In this document: positions 26,943-35,362 of the stretch, piece after piece | How positions within the stretch are numbered: position 1 is the first letter of the stretch | Layout: the number at the start of each line of letters is the position of its first letter | DNA from: Sphingomonadales bacterium 32-65-25 | GTDB taxonomy: Bacteria; Pseudomonadota; Alphaproteobacteria; Sphingomonadales; Sphingomonadaceae | DNA: 64,000 bases | NCBI GenBank assembly: GCA_002280855.1 | Contig: NCEU01000002.1 | Location: forward strand, 124,001-188,000 | Direction of reading: 5' to 3' | Position numbers and translations under genes: made by a program | Notes under the pieces: generated by a model | Seen by the model: only the letters and a program-made list of their open reading frames with translations | Told to the model about the DNA's origin: nothing | The model's database searches: none

Positions 26943-27647
26943 TTATTGCTCGTTGTTCGAGAAGCTGCCGTCGGCGCGCAGGATGCGCGGGCCGCCGGTG
27001 GGGGCTGGGGCAGTTTTTGGCCAGCGGGCGGTGAGGAAACGGTCGCGGGCAAAGCGCTTCACGTTCACGGCATCGCCCTGGTTGCCGCCCAGGATGTGAA
27101 AGGCCGAGGCATCTTCGCCGACATAAAAGCCGACATGGCCCTGCCAGCCATCGCGGCTGCCGCGCCAGAAGGTCATCACGGCGCCCGGCTGTGGCACAGG
27201 GCAGGGCACACCAAACCTGGTCCAGGTGCGCGCGCCCAGCGGATTGGACGTCAGCACTTCGCCGGGCAGGGTGAGGCCGATGCAATGGGCGACGAACAGC
27301 CCGCACCAGGCGATTTCATCCTTGGCATAATCAATGCGCAACCGGCGCGCCCAGCCGATGATCAGCGGGTTGGAACCGGGGCCGGTGTCTTCCTTCACGC
27401 CAATGGCGCGCTGCGCTTCGATGAACCACGGCATCGACAGGCTGTGGATCGGGTCAGGCGCAGTCTGCACTGCGGATGCCGCAAGCTTGGCAAGCGTATC
27501 GGGCCCGGCCACACCATCCACATCCAGGCCATTGGCCGCCTGGAAGGCACGGATTGCAGCGATGGTGTTGCGCCCCATCGCACCATCGATGTCGCCTGGG
27601 TCGAAGCCTCTGGCTTTCAAGGCTTTCTGGAGCTCGAGCGTGGTCAT
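26943..27647 (-). CDS. Peptidoglycan-binding / CHAP-like amidase (TIGR02594 type)
   Basis: A 234-residue two-domain protein. Residues 1-60 are a PG_binding_1 repeat (LQKALKARGFDPGDIDGAMGRNTIAAIRAFQ), and residues 70-215 are an NlpC/P60- or CHAP-like domain with the catalytic Cys in EIAWCGLFVAHCI and His in GHVGFYVG. Similar proteins occur as phage or gene-transfer-agent endolysins and as chromosomal copies. No signal peptide is seen, as in holin-dependent lysins, and no phage genes flank it. It would cut peptide bonds in the cell wall. It is divergent from the aldolase gene. Confidence 0.85.
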   Translation of the reverse strand: MTTLELQKALKARGFDPGDIDGAMGRNTIAAIRAFQAANGLDVDGVAGPDTLAKLAASAVQTAPDPIHSLSMPWFIEAQRAIGVKEDTGPGSNPLIIGWARRLRIDYAKDEIAWCGLFVAHCIGLTLPGEVLTSNPLGARTWTRFGVPCPVPQPGAVMTFWRGSRDGWQGHVGFYVGEDASAFHILGGNQGDAVNVKRFARDRFLTARWPKTAPAPTGGPRILRADGSFSNNEQ

Positions 27648-27813
27648 ATCGGAAGTCCCCCGATGAATGTTGCCTTCGACCCTGATTGAAAACTACCATA
27701 GCGGCGCAGCGTAGGACAGCCGGTGCGTGGGGGGACCAAAAGCGATGGTAGGAAAGCCCGTCTGCATCGGTTAAAGCAGCCCGAATCTTCCCTTACACTG
27801 CTGGGCCGCCGTC

Positions 27814-28467
27814 ATGAAATTCTTTGCCGATACCGCCGACGTTGCCGACATCGCCGATCTGGCCGCCACCGGCCTGCTCGATGGCGTCACCACCAATCCC
27901 AGCCTGATTGCCAAATCGGGCCGCAATTTCCTCGAAGTCGTCAAGGAAATCTGCGGGATCGTCGATGGCCCGGTTTCGGCTGAAGTGGTCGCCCCCGATC
28001 ATGCCACGATGATGCGCGAAGCCGCCGTGCTGCGCGCGCTGGCACCCAATATCTGCATCAAGCTGCCGCTCACCATCGATGGCCTGAAAAGCTGCAAGGC
28101 GCTCACCGCCGAAGGCGTGAAGACCAACGTCACCCTGTGCTTCTCCGCCAACCAGGCGCTGCTCGCGGCCAAGGCCGGCGCGACGTATATTTCGCCGTTC
28201 GTCGGCCGGCTGGATGATATCGGCCACGACGGGATGGAGCTGATCCAGGATATCCGCACCATCTACGACAATTATGATTTCAAGACCGAAATCCTCGTCG
28301 CCAGCGTGCGCAGCCCGGTGCACGTGCTGGCCGCGGCGCGCATCGGCGCCGATGTCGCCACCATGCCGCCTTCGGTGATCCGCCAGCTCGCCAACCACGC
28401 GCTCACCGACAAGGGCCTGGCCGCGTTCGAGGCCGATTGGGCCAAGACGGGTCAGAGCATCCTCTGA
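27814..28467 (+). CDS. fsa: Fructose-6-phosphate aldolase / transaldolase-like protein
   Basis: A 217-residue short-form transaldolase. It begins [13 protein letters not shown], has [16 protein letters not shown] and the Schiff-base lysine Lys83 in CIKLPLT, followed by [31 protein letters not shown] and the C-terminal [22 protein letters not shown]. Short-form enzymes are either true transaldolases in the pentose phosphate pathway or fructose-6-phosphate aldolases; sequence alone does not separate them here. The recombinase gene xerC appears to start inside its 3-prime end, so the two are probably cotranscribed. Confidence 0.94.
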   Translation: MKFFADTADVADIADLAATGLLDGVTTNPSLIAKSGRNFLEVVKEICGIVDGPVSAEVVAPDHATMMREAAVLRALAPNICIKLPLTIDGLKSCKALTAEGVKTNVTLCFSANQALLAAKAGATYISPFVGRLDDIGHDGMELIQDIRTIYDNYDFKTEILVASVRSPVHVLAAARIGADVATMPPSVIRQLANHALTDKGLAAFEADWAKTGQSIL

Positions 28468-29387
28468 GCGCTGCGGCAGAGCCCCTGGCCGGGCTCATTG
28501 CCCGCTTCCTCGCCTATTCGGGCGATCAGCGGCGGTTGTCCGTCCACACGCTCAGGGCCTATGGCCTGACGCTGGAACGGTTCGACGATTTCCTGAGCAC
28601 CCATCTGGGCGGCGCCGTGACCGGCGGGCGGCTGGCCACGTTGGCTGCCGCCGAACTCCGGGCTTTTCTTGCGCTGCGGCGCGGTGAGGGGCTGGCGGCG
28701 CCATCACTGGCGCGCGACGTATCGGCGTTGAAGGGCTTTTTCGCCTGGGCGCGACGCAACGAGGGGCTGGCCTGCGATGCCATTGCCGCGCTGAAGGCCC
28801 CCAAACAGCCGCGCCGCCTGCCACGTGCCGTCTCACCGGGCGATGTGCGGCAACTGGTGGCGGTGGTGGGCGATGCAGCGGCGCAGCCCTGGCTGGCGGC
28901 GCGCGACACGGCGGTTTTGCTGCTGCTTTATGGCGCCGGCCTGCGCATTGGCGAAGCGCTGTCGCTCACCGGAGCCGCGCTGCCGTTGGGCGCGGTGATC
29001 GCGGTGACCGGCAAGCGCGCCAAGACCCGCCAGGTACCACTGCTGCCCCAGGTGCAGGCCGGGATCATGGATTATGTCGAAAAATGCCCGTTCGACCTGG
29101 CCCACGATTCCCCGCTGTTCCGCGGAGTGAAAGGCGGCGCACTCGATCCCGGCACGGTGCGCCGCGCTGTGCAGGCTGCACGGACAGCGATGGGCCTGCC
29201 TGCCAGCGCCACGCCGCACGCGCTGCGCCACAGTTTCGCGACCCACTTGCTGGCGAGGGGCGCTGATCTGCGGCAGTTGCAGGAACTGCTCGGCCACGCC
29301 AGCCTGTCGTCAACGCAAATCTATACCAAGGTCGATGCGGCGCAATTGTTGGATGCGTGGGCGGCGGCGCATCCCCGCGCGGAGTAG
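28437..29387 (+). CDS. xerC: Tyrosine recombinase XerC
   Basis: A 316-residue (or slightly shorter) tyrosine recombinase. The core-binding domain ([20 protein letters not shown]) is followed by the catalytic domain with Arg in [24 protein letters not shown] (HxxR), [15 protein letters not shown] (His and nucleophile Tyr). It resolves chromosome dimers at dif with XerD. The start is uncertain: a TTG at 28437 with GAGG upstream lies inside fsa, while a CTG at 28464 would overlap the fsa stop; no ATG or GTG fits. The stop codon falls inside a 29-bp tandem repeat, so the last residues derive from repeat DNA. Confidence 0.93.
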   Translation: MGQDGSEHPLSAAAEPLAGLIARFLAYSGDQRRLSVHTLRAYGLTLERFDDFLSTHLGGAVTGGRLATLAAAELRAFLALRRGEGLAAPSLARDVSALKGFFAWARRNEGLACDAIAALKAPKQPRRLPRAVSPGDVRQLVAVVGDAAAQPWLAARDTAVLLLLYGAGLRIGEALSLTGAALPLGAVIAVTGKRAKTRQVPLLPQVQAGIMDYVEKCPFDLAHDSPLFRGVKGGALDPGTVRRAVQAARTAMGLPASATPHALRHSFATHLLARGADLRQLQELLGHASLSSTQIYTKVDAAQLLDAWAAAHPRAE

Positions 29388-29450
29388 CCGCGCAAAACGG
29401 GCAGTGCGCGGAGGTGCCGCGCAAAACGGAAAATGCGCGCAGGTGCAGCG
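29377..29450. repeat. 29-bp tandem repeat, about 2.5 copies, across the xerC stop
   Basis: Units at 29377-29405 and 29406-29434 match at 24 of 29 bases around a shared core CCGCGCAAAACGG; a partial third copy starts at 29435 (GCGCGCAGGTGC). The first unit holds the xerC stop codon TAG; the second has GTG at that place. It fills the gap between xerC and the Tad-like genes. Confidence 0.7.
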
Positions 29451-29451
29451 A

Positions 29452-29850
29452 TCAGGCGGGGCGATAGACCCGGCGGGTTTCGGACAGCGTGATCGGTTCC
29501 ACTTCGATGAAGAACAGATCGAACTGCGGGTTCACCGTGACCGTGATGTCCACGAAATCCTGGCCATTGGCGGCACCGGGGGTGATGGTTGGCGCGGTCA
29601 TCACGCTGCCCAGGCCAAAGCTGTTGGCGCGGATCGCCGTGCTGATCTGGGTGTTGTTGCGGCGCGGGAACAGCGTGGCCACCCGGGCGCCTTCGCCTAC
29701 ACCATTGCGAAGGCCGGCATTGGCCCAGAACACGGCGCCGATACCGAAGAACACGAACACGAAGGCCAGGAACAGCGGCAGCGTCAGCGCGAATTCGGCG
29801 GCGGTGGCCCCGCTGCGGTTGCGGGCGACAGAGCGGAGCGCGCGGATCAT
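29452..29850 (-). CDS. TadE/TadF-like pseudopilin-type protein
   Basis: A 132-residue protein with the TadE opening: a short basic start (MIRALRSVARNRSG) followed by ATAAEFALTLPLFLAFVFVFFG, one membrane helix whose Gly-Ala-Thr-Ala-Ala-Glu-Phe resembles a prepilin peptidase site with Glu at +5. The rest is a short extracytoplasmic domain with strands such as VDITVTVNPQFDLFF. TadE-type minor pseudopilins take part in Flp pilus assembly. The ATG at 29850 overlaps the upstream stop codon (ATGA). It is the last gene of a three-gene overlapping unit; no tadA, tadB, tadC or rcpA is in the window. Confidence 0.82.
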   Translation of the reverse strand: MIRALRSVARNRSGATAAEFALTLPLFLAFVFVFFGIGAVFWANAGLRNGVGEGARVATLFPRRNNTQISTAIRANSFGLGSVMTAPTITPGAANGQDFVDITVTVNPQFDLFFIEVEPITLSETRRVYRPA

Positions 29851-30323
29851 TGCAGCCGCACCGAAGCGTCGCCGGTCAGCACATAGCCGCCGTTCTGGCC
29901 ATCGCCGTGCAGAATGCCGCCAAAGCTGTACTGCGGCACATATTCGGCCCGCACCCGCACCGAAACAAAGCGGGCAAATGTCTGCCCGGCCGGGCAGAAG
30001 CTGTTCCAGTTGTCCTGGCGCTGGCCGTTGCATTCCAGCCAGTTATCCACCGTCAGCGATTGCACCGGCTTGCCATACGCCGCCCGCACTTCCGGATCGA
30101 GGTGGCTGAACGAACCTGTGCCGATGGTGCCGGGCGCCACGGCGAGTTCGATGCCGCGCTGGGCCGCCTGTTCCAGTTGATGTTTTTCCCAGAAGGCCAG
30201 GCCCACATCCATCCCAACAAACAACAGGCCGGCCAGCGCCGGGGCGATCAGCACCATTTCGGCAGCGGCAGCGCCGTTTCGGCAGCCGCGCAAGCGGGTG
30301 AGGAGAGCGTGCTTCATCATCAT
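29847..30323 (-). CDS. TadE-like pseudopilin-type protein
   Basis: A 158-residue TadE-family protein. After MMMKHALLTRLRGCRNG comes AAAAEMVLIAPALAGLLFVGMDVGLAF, a membrane helix with the Glu of TadE proteins, then EKHQLEQAAQRGIELAVAPGTI and a periplasmic domain with two cysteines (ECNG, SFCPAGQTF) that may form a disulfide. The ATG at 30323 gives a 4-bp ATGA overlap with the TadG-like gene upstream; ATGs at 30320 and 30317 are also possible. Its stop overlaps the start of the next TadE-like gene, so all three are translated as a unit. Confidence 0.82.
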   Translation of the reverse strand: MMMKHALLTRLRGCRNGAAAAEMVLIAPALAGLLFVGMDVGLAFWEKHQLEQAAQRGIELAVAPGTIGTGSFSHLDPEVRAAYGKPVQSLTVDNWLECNGQRQDNWNSFCPAGQTFARFVSVRVRAEYVPQYSFGGILHGDGQNGGYVLTGDASVRLQ

Positions 30324-31579
30324 GCCACCAGCTTGATCTGCGTGCCCTTGAAGGACGACGCGCCTGAATTGGCCGGGCAGACGTTCTGAATCGCGGCGTT
30401 GCCGCGCCAATCAATGCGGCGCGCCACGATCTGGATGCAGCGGGTGTTCATGCCGTTGGTGCCGTTCATCTGCAGTTCCTGACGCGGGAAATAGAGCGCG
30501 CCCTGCAGCAGGCTGCTGCTGTTGCCGTTGATGATGTTGGTGGCCATGTTGCTGGCGCGGCGATCCTGATAGAACAGGATGCCGGCATAGGTGCCGGTGC
30601 TGGGCGCCGTCATGTTGAGACGCGCACCGCCTTGCATGCTGACCGTGGCAATGTTGCTGGTGTTGCTGGCGGCGTTGGTGGCGGTGAGGATGAACACCAC
30701 GCCAGTGGCTGTCACGTTGGCCTGGCTGCCGAAATTCACACTGCCGGTGACATAGTAGACGCCGGGATTGAAGGTGGCCGTGCCGCTGACATCGATATTG
30801 CGGTAGGTGCCCGCGCTGAAGGTGCTGGAACGATTGGGTTGCACCCTCGCATCGTTATTGCTGCTGGAGATATTGATCGGATCCGGCAGGTTGCGATAGG
30901 GATCGCGCAGCGGCAGCGCATAGCTTTCGCGGACGGTGCCGGTGGTATAATTGCCAGGTGGCACAAGGCCCACCGCGGCCACCGGGCTGGCCGTCACGCT
31001 ACTGGCGCCATTGGCGATGATGCTCGTGTTGCTGGGCGCATTGCTCATCATGCCGCAGCCCAGGTTTACTGTGGCACTGCCGCCGATCGGGATGCCGGGG
31101 GTGTCGGTGTTTTCCAGCGCCAGCACGCAATAATCGCCATTGCCCACCACTTCGGCCACGGCGCGGGCGCTGATACGAATCGGGCCACGCATGATCAGGC
31201 CGGTGAACGGCAGGTTCATGTCTGTGGCCAGGATCACCTCCACAGCAGACGCGGCATCGCGGAAGCTGCCTGAGGTGGCGGGGCTGTTGATCACCGGGGT
31301 GACCGTCATGCGAAACCCGTCGTTGCGGTTGATGTCGCCGGTCGCGGCCGCGCGCACAACCGAAAGGGTGCTGGATTGGCTCAGCTGGAAAGCGCCGGCG
31401 ATCGCGCCTGAATCGGCGGCGCGCTGCATCATGCGCTTGGTCAATGTCCACTGGATCGAGTCGCTGGCCAGACCGGCCGAACCGATCAGCACCGGCATCA
31501 TCAATGCCGTCAGTGTTGCGATATTGCCCTGCCGGCTTGCCTGAAGCCGGCGTACCCACAAGCAACTCATGACACTCAC
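30320..31579 (-). CDS. TadG-like pilus assembly protein
   Basis: A 419-residue protein with the Tad N-terminal domain: QASRQGNIATLTALMMPVLIGSAGLASDSIQWTLTKRMMQRAADSGAIAGAFQLSQ, including the RQGNIA start and the membrane helix. The rest is serine-, asparagine- and threonine-rich with predicted beta structure (FNPGVYYVTGSVNFGSQANV, GILFYQD) and resembles the extracytoplasmic part of TadG/DUF2134-like proteins rather than a von Willebrand domain. TadG proteins are tethered in the inner membrane and thought to shape Flp pili. The start ATG lies 45 bp downstream (minus strand) of a perfect 14-bp palindrome. Confidence 0.82.
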   Translation of the reverse strand: MSVMSCLWVRRLQASRQGNIATLTALMMPVLIGSAGLASDSIQWTLTKRMMQRAADSGAIAGAFQLSQSSTLSVVRAAATGDINRNDGFRMTVTPVINSPATSGSFRDAASAVEVILATDMNLPFTGLIMRGPIRISARAVAEVVGNGDYCVLALENTDTPGIPIGGSATVNLGCGMMSNAPSNTSIIANGASSVTASPVAAVGLVPPGNYTTGTVRESYALPLRDPYRNLPDPINISSSNNDARVQPNRSSTFSAGTYRNIDVSGTATFNPGVYYVTGSVNFGSQANVTATGVVFILTATNAASNTSNIATVSMQGGARLNMTAPSTGTYAGILFYQDRRASNMATNIINGNSSSLLQGALYFPRQELQMNGTNGMNTRCIQIVARRIDWRGNAAIQNVCPANSGASSFKGTQIKLVA

Positions 31580-31896
31580 ACCCTGCTTTTGCGCCGATTT
31601 GCGGCTTTTTAATCTGTTGCAGTTTTTAACATGTTAAATGTCAAATATACGTTAACTGCGCTACTTGGCTGTATTTTCGATCCTTTATGGCGACAGACTG
31701 ATCGAATCAGGGACTATTGAACGAACGTTCCATCGGTTTGAATGGTGGTCAGTCGTGATTTGGCAATCACCCGGCGATGCCCGATTCTGGGGTGTTGCCC
31801 AGCGGTCCAGGGAACGACATGATTCTGAGAATTTGGTTCTGACATCGGGATGGCCATGGCCCGCAGAAGGTCAAATCGGCGGCAAGGTCAGGACCC
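31580..31896. other. AT-rich intergenic region between Tad-like genes
   Basis: A 317-bp stretch that is far less GC-rich than its surroundings in its first 150 bases. It carries the promoter side of the TadG-like gene, including TTGACA on the minus strand (31644-31639) and a 14-bp palindrome at 31625-31638. A plus-strand frame at 31665-31934 looks non-coding. No RNA gene was recognised. Confidence 0.6.
31625..31638. promoter_or_regulatory. Perfect 14-bp palindrome before the TadG-like gene
   Basis: TTTAACATGTTAAA reads identically on both strands. It directly abuts a consensus TTGACA hexamer at 31644-31639 (minus strand) and lies 45 bp before the TadG-like start, so a repressor bound here would sit in the spacer of a sigma-70-type promoter. 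No good -10 hexamer was found at the right spacing. Confidence 0.5.
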
Positions 31897-32391
31897 TCAT
31901 CCCAAGGTGTTGCTGCCATCGCCGTGGTCTGTGATGCAGCCATCGCAATGGACCACGCCGGCCATGCGCTCTTCCACCAGGCCGGCCGTGGCCTCGACAC
32001 TGATCGGCACGCCGGCCGCAGAGAACAGGCCGGAAAACGGCAGGCGGGCAATGCTGGAAAGCCGCACGCGCACCACCAGCGGATCGCCAGCGAACGGCCC
32101 GGATGAGGGGCCCTGTTCGATGATCGGGGCGATGGCGAGGGCCGGCTGGCCTCCACTCGCCAACTGGGCCTGCACCGTTTCGGCAACGGCGCGGTTTTGC
32201 GACAGGGCTTCGGCGCCAGCCAGCGCGGCGGATTCCGCCTGGCGCTGCATGATCTGCTGCTGCCATGTCCAGTGCAGCGTGTCGGCCCCGAGACCGGCAG
32301 CAGCCATCAGCGCCGGCATCAGCAATGCCGTCACTGTCGACAGGCTACCAGCCTGATCCTTGGCCAGGCCCAGCCGCCATGGACCGAACAT
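31897..32391 (-). CDS. Short TadG-like membrane protein
   Basis: A 164-residue protein containing the Tad N-terminal domain only: DQAGSLSTVTALLMPALMAAAGLGADTLHWTWQQQIMQRQAESAALAGAEALSQ, which aligns directly with the start of the 419-residue TadG-like protein (QASRQGNIATLTAL... SIQWTLTKRMMQRAADSGAIAGA). The remainder (ARLPFSGLFSAAGVPISVEATAGL) matches the section after it, and the C-terminal beta-rich portion is missing. A CDGC motif lies near the end. It probably arose by duplication of its neighbour followed by loss of the C-terminal domain. GGAAG lies about twelve bases before the ATG. Confidence 0.78.
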   Translation of the reverse strand: MFGPWRLGLAKDQAGSLSTVTALLMPALMAAAGLGADTLHWTWQQQIMQRQAESAALAGAEALSQNRAVAETVQAQLASGGQPALAIAPIIEQGPSSGPFAGDPLVVRVRLSSIARLPFSGLFSAAGVPISVEATAGLVEERMAGVVHCDGCITDHGDGSNTLG

Positions 32392-32634
32392 CGAAATTTA
32401 ATCTTCCTTTTTAATAAGTAATTACGCACGATATATTTATCACTCTTCGTCCGATTCGTAACTGACTTATTTATTCAGTCATTATTTACCATTATTTACT
32501 GAAAATAGTCTTTGTTGCTAGAATCTTCGACTCTGTTGCCTGACGGTTTTAGATTCGCGATTCTTGGCTGAATCGGCGCGCACGCCGACACCCTGGCCGT
32601 GTGGCCGGATGGGCAGTCGTGATGTGGGCAGGGC
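32392..32634. other. AT-rich intergenic promoter region with short repeats
   Basis: A 243-bp gap upstream of the short TadG-like gene. The first 150 bases are strongly AT-rich for this genome. They contain GTAATTAC (32418-32425), an imperfect inverted repeat with ACTGA and TTCAGT arms around 32461-32479, and a tandem CATTATTTAC pair. It most likely carries the promoter and operators of the minus-strand gene. Confidence 0.55.
32480..32499. repeat. Perfect 10-bp tandem repeat CATTATTTAC x2
   Basis: Two exact head-to-tail copies of CATTATTTAC at 32480-32489 and 32490-32499, about 90 bp upstream of the short TadG-like gene. One DNA turn apart, they are a possible double binding site for an activator. 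Confidence 0.55.
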
Positions 32635-34011
32635 CTAACCGGCGAGGCGGCGCAGGATGATGTCCCAATGGCGCAGGGCCGGCGCGATTGCGGCTTCCGG
32701 CACGCGTTCGTTCAGGCCGTGGGCGAAACTGTCTTCCTGGCGCATGAACAGGCCAGAGACGCCGTAGGACGGGATGCCAAGCGCGCGCCAGAACACGCTG
32801 TCGGTGGCGCCGGCGTCCATGCCGGGGGTGGCGGCAAGGCCGGGCGCCCGTGCCGAAACCGCCGCCTGCACGGCCGCTGTCACGTCAGGCCGCAGCGGCG
32901 ATGCCGGGGTGACCGGCCAATCGATGCCGGTGGCAAAGCTGACCCCGGGATCCTCGGCCACCCGCCCCAGTTCCGTCTGCACGGCGGCGATGCTGGTGCC
33001 GGGGAAGATGCGGCAGTTGACGGTGAGGGTGACGCGCTGTGGCAAGGCATTGGGCGCATGGCCGCCATTGATCATGCTGGGCACGCAGGTGGTGCCAATC
33101 TGGCCGATGGTGCCGGGATTGGCGCGCAAGGCCGTGATGGCCCCGGCATCATCCGGATTGGCGGCAAAGCGGCGCATGGCGTCGCCCAATGCGTCGCTCC
33201 GCGCGCGGCCGGCTTCGGCCAGCGACGCCCGGGTGATGTCGTTCACCTGTGCCGGCCAGCGGTGTCCGGCGATGCGTGCGGCCACCAGGCCCATGCGGGC
33301 AATGGCGTTGCTGGCGGTGGGGGTGGAGCTGTGGCCGCCCGGATCGGTGATGGTCAGCTGGAAATCGGCATAGGATTTTTCGGCCGCCTGCAATTTGTAG
33401 AAGAACGGCCGCCCTTGCGCGTCCAGCCCTCCACCGCCGCCATCGCTGTTCAGCATGAATTCGATGCCCAGCGCACCGGCCTGCTTGGCCTGTGCGGTGC
33501 TGGCGATACCGTCGGTTTCCTCGTCGCCCGACAGGAAGAAGTGGATATCGCGTTTCGGCGTCCAGCCACTGGCCTTCAGCTGGGCCAGCGTGGCGATCAT
33601 CATTGCGACATCGAACTTGTTGTCCTGCACGCCACGGCCGAAGATGTAGCCGTTTTCGGCGACTGCAGTGAACGGCGGCCGTTCCCAATCGGCCGGATTG
33701 GCTTCCACCACGTCCAGATGGCCGGTCAGTGCCATGGGTTTGGCCTTGGCCGAGGCTGCGCGCCAAACGAAATGGAAATTGGCGGTGCCGGCCAGTTCGT
33801 CGATCTGGATGTCGGCGGCGTTGAAACCGGCCTGCACCAACGCATCCCGATAAAAGCGGGCCAGCGCCGGCGTCTGGCCGCGGCCCTTGACGCTGGCGAT
33901 GCCCACGCTGTCCATCAACAGGCGCTTGGCCTCCGCCGCATCGCCGGGAGAAGCGGCCGCGGGCATGGCAGTGCAGGAAAGGGCGAGGATGGCGAACAGA
34001 TTGCGGATCAT
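32635..34011 (-). CDS. M20/M25/M40 family metallopeptidase, secreted
   Basis: A 458-residue peptidase with a signal peptide (MIRNLFAILALSCTAMPAAA). The co-catalytic zinc site is readable: LTGHLDVVEA (His, Asp), GRGVQDNKFD (bridging Asp), GDEETDG (catalytic Glu and ligand), LNSDGGGG (Asp ligand) and FAHGLNERV (C-terminal His). A lid domain lies between about residues 220 and 330 (TDPGGHSSTP, GGHAPNALPQRV). The family hydrolyses dipeptides or acylated amino acids; export suggests a role in periplasmic peptide use. The ATG at 34011 begins the signal peptide directly. It is divergent from the symporter gene with 94 bp between starts. Confidence 0.94.
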   Translation of the reverse strand: MIRNLFAILALSCTAMPAAASPGDAAEAKRLLMDSVGIASVKGRGQTPALARFYRDALVQAGFNAADIQIDELAGTANFHFVWRAASAKAKPMALTGHLDVVEANPADWERPPFTAVAENGYIFGRGVQDNKFDVAMMIATLAQLKASGWTPKRDIHFFLSGDEETDGIASTAQAKQAGALGIEFMLNSDGGGGGLDAQGRPFFYKLQAAEKSYADFQLTITDPGGHSSTPTASNAIARMGLVAARIAGHRWPAQVNDITRASLAEAGRARSDALGDAMRRFAANPDDAGAITALRANPGTIGQIGTTCVPSMINGGHAPNALPQRVTLTVNCRIFPGTSIAAVQTELGRVAEDPGVSFATGIDWPVTPASPLRPDVTAAVQAAVSARAPGLAATPGMDAGATDSVFWRALGIPSYGVSGLFMRQEDSFAHGLNERVPEAAIAPALRHWDIILRRLAG

Positions 34012-34105
34012 GAACCGAGACTGCGCCGCGCGCGCGCCCGCTGCAAGCCTTCGCGCGCGGTTTCCGGCTTGACGGCGCCAAGGCGCTGCCCGAAGTCAGG
34101 CGGCC

Positions 34106-35356
34106 ATGAAGCCCACAAACTCGCTTACCCGCTGGATCCTGATCGGCCTTGTGGCCGGGCTTGGCGTCGGCTGGGCGATCAATGCCAGCGTGGCGGCGGA
34201 GCAGGCCAAGGAAATCGCCGGTTATCTGTCGATCATCACCGATGTGTTCCTGCGGCTGATCAAGATGATCATCGCACCCTTGGTGCTGGCGACGCTCACC
34301 GTGGGCATCGCCCACATGGGTTCGGGCGGGGCCGTGGGCCGCACCTTCGTGCGCACGCTGGCGTGGTTCATCGCGGCATCGATCTTCAGCCTGGGGTTGG
34401 GCATCCTGATGGTCAATCTGCTGGCGCCCGGTGTTGGCGTCGGTTTGCCGCTGCCGGCAATTGATGCGGCATCGGGTGTTGCCAGCAAGGCCTTCAACCT
34501 GAAGGAATTCATCGGGCATATCTTCCCGAAGTCCATCATCGAAGCGATGGCCACCAACGAAGTGCTGCAGATCGTCATCTTCAGCCTGTTTGCCGGCGTG
34601 GCGCTGATCCAGATGGGTGATAAGGCCGAACCGATCAACAAGGGCCTCGATGCCATCATGCACATGATGCTGGTGATCACCGGCTATGTGATGAAGGTGG
34701 CGCCGTTCGCGGTGTTTGCCGCCATTGCCAGTTCCATCGCGGTGGAAGGGCTGGGCATCCTCGTTACCTTCGGCAAGTTCGTCGGCGGATTTTACCTGGC
34801 GCTGGCCGTGTTGTGGGCCTTCCTGCTCGGTGCCGGCGCGTTCGTGTTGGGCTTTGGCGAAGTGCGCCGGCTGATCCCTGAAATCCGGGAGCCGTTCCTG
34901 ATCACCTTCGCCACCGCGTCGTCGGAAGCCGCCTATCCCAAGCTGCTGGCCTCGCTGGAGCGTTATGGCGTGCCCGGCCGCATCGCCTCGTTCGTGCTGC
35001 CGCTGGGCTACAGCTTCAATCTTGATGGCTCGATGATGTACTGCGCCTTTGCCAGCATCTTCATCGCGCAGGCCTATGGCATCGATCTGTCATTGGGCCA
35101 GGAAATCGCCATGCTGGGCCTGCTGATGATCACGTCGAAGGGCATCGCCGGCGTGCCGCGCGCGTCGCTGGTGGTGATCGCGGCCACGCTGCCCTATTTC
35201 AACATCCCGGAGGCTGGCCTGCTGCTGATCCTGGCGGTGGACCATTTCCTCGACATGGGCCGCAGCGCCACCAACGTGATCGGCAACGCGGTTGCCACCG
35301 CAGTGATCGCGAAATGGGACGCCGGCGAAGTGACGGCGGCGAAACCGGCCGAATAG
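34106..35356 (+). CDS. Dicarboxylate/amino acid:cation symporter (DAACS family)
   Basis: A 416-residue membrane carrier. The family layout is clear: membrane helices from residue 8 onward, LIKMIIAPLVLATLTVGIAHMG, the first re-entrant loop with TASSEAAYPKLLASLERYG (serine-rich signature), helix 7 with GYSFNLDGSMMYCAFASIFIAQ, the second loop TSKGIAGVPRASLVVIAATL and DHFLDMGRSATNVIGNAVATAVIA (substrate and sodium/proton site). It imports C4-dicarboxylates, glutamate or aspartate. The residues seen do not allow a firm choice between DctA and GltP types. It lies divergent from an exported M20 peptidase, which could supply amino acids. Confidence 0.95.
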   Translation: MKPTNSLTRWILIGLVAGLGVGWAINASVAAEQAKEIAGYLSIITDVFLRLIKMIIAPLVLATLTVGIAHMGSGGAVGRTFVRTLAWFIAASIFSLGLGILMVNLLAPGVGVGLPLPAIDAASGVASKAFNLKEFIGHIFPKSIIEAMATNEVLQIVIFSLFAGVALIQMGDKAEPINKGLDAIMHMMLVITGYVMKVAPFAVFAAIASSIAVEGLGILVTFGKFVGGFYLALAVLWAFLLGAGAFVLGFGEVRRLIPEIREPFLITFATASSEAAYPKLLASLERYGVPGRIASFVLPLGYSFNLDGSMMYCAFASIFIAQAYGIDLSLGQEIAMLGLLMITSKGIAGVPRASLVVIAATLPYFNIPEAGLLLILAVDHFLDMGRSATNVIGNAVATAVIAKWDAGEVTAAKPAE

Positions 35357-35362
35357 GCGCGT

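Noticed and set aside
26943-27647. Prophage or gene-transfer-agent remnant
   Set aside because: The lysin-like gene stands alone; no capsid, tail, integrase or terminase genes flank it.
29377-29450. Possible CRISPR array
   Set aside because: The 29-bp units are directly adjacent with no spacers and only 2.5 copies; this is a simple tandem repeat.
31665-31934. An 89-residue plus-strand frame in the AT-rich gap
   Set aside because: No ribosome-binding site, no recognisable domain, and it runs into the antisense of the short TadG-like gene.
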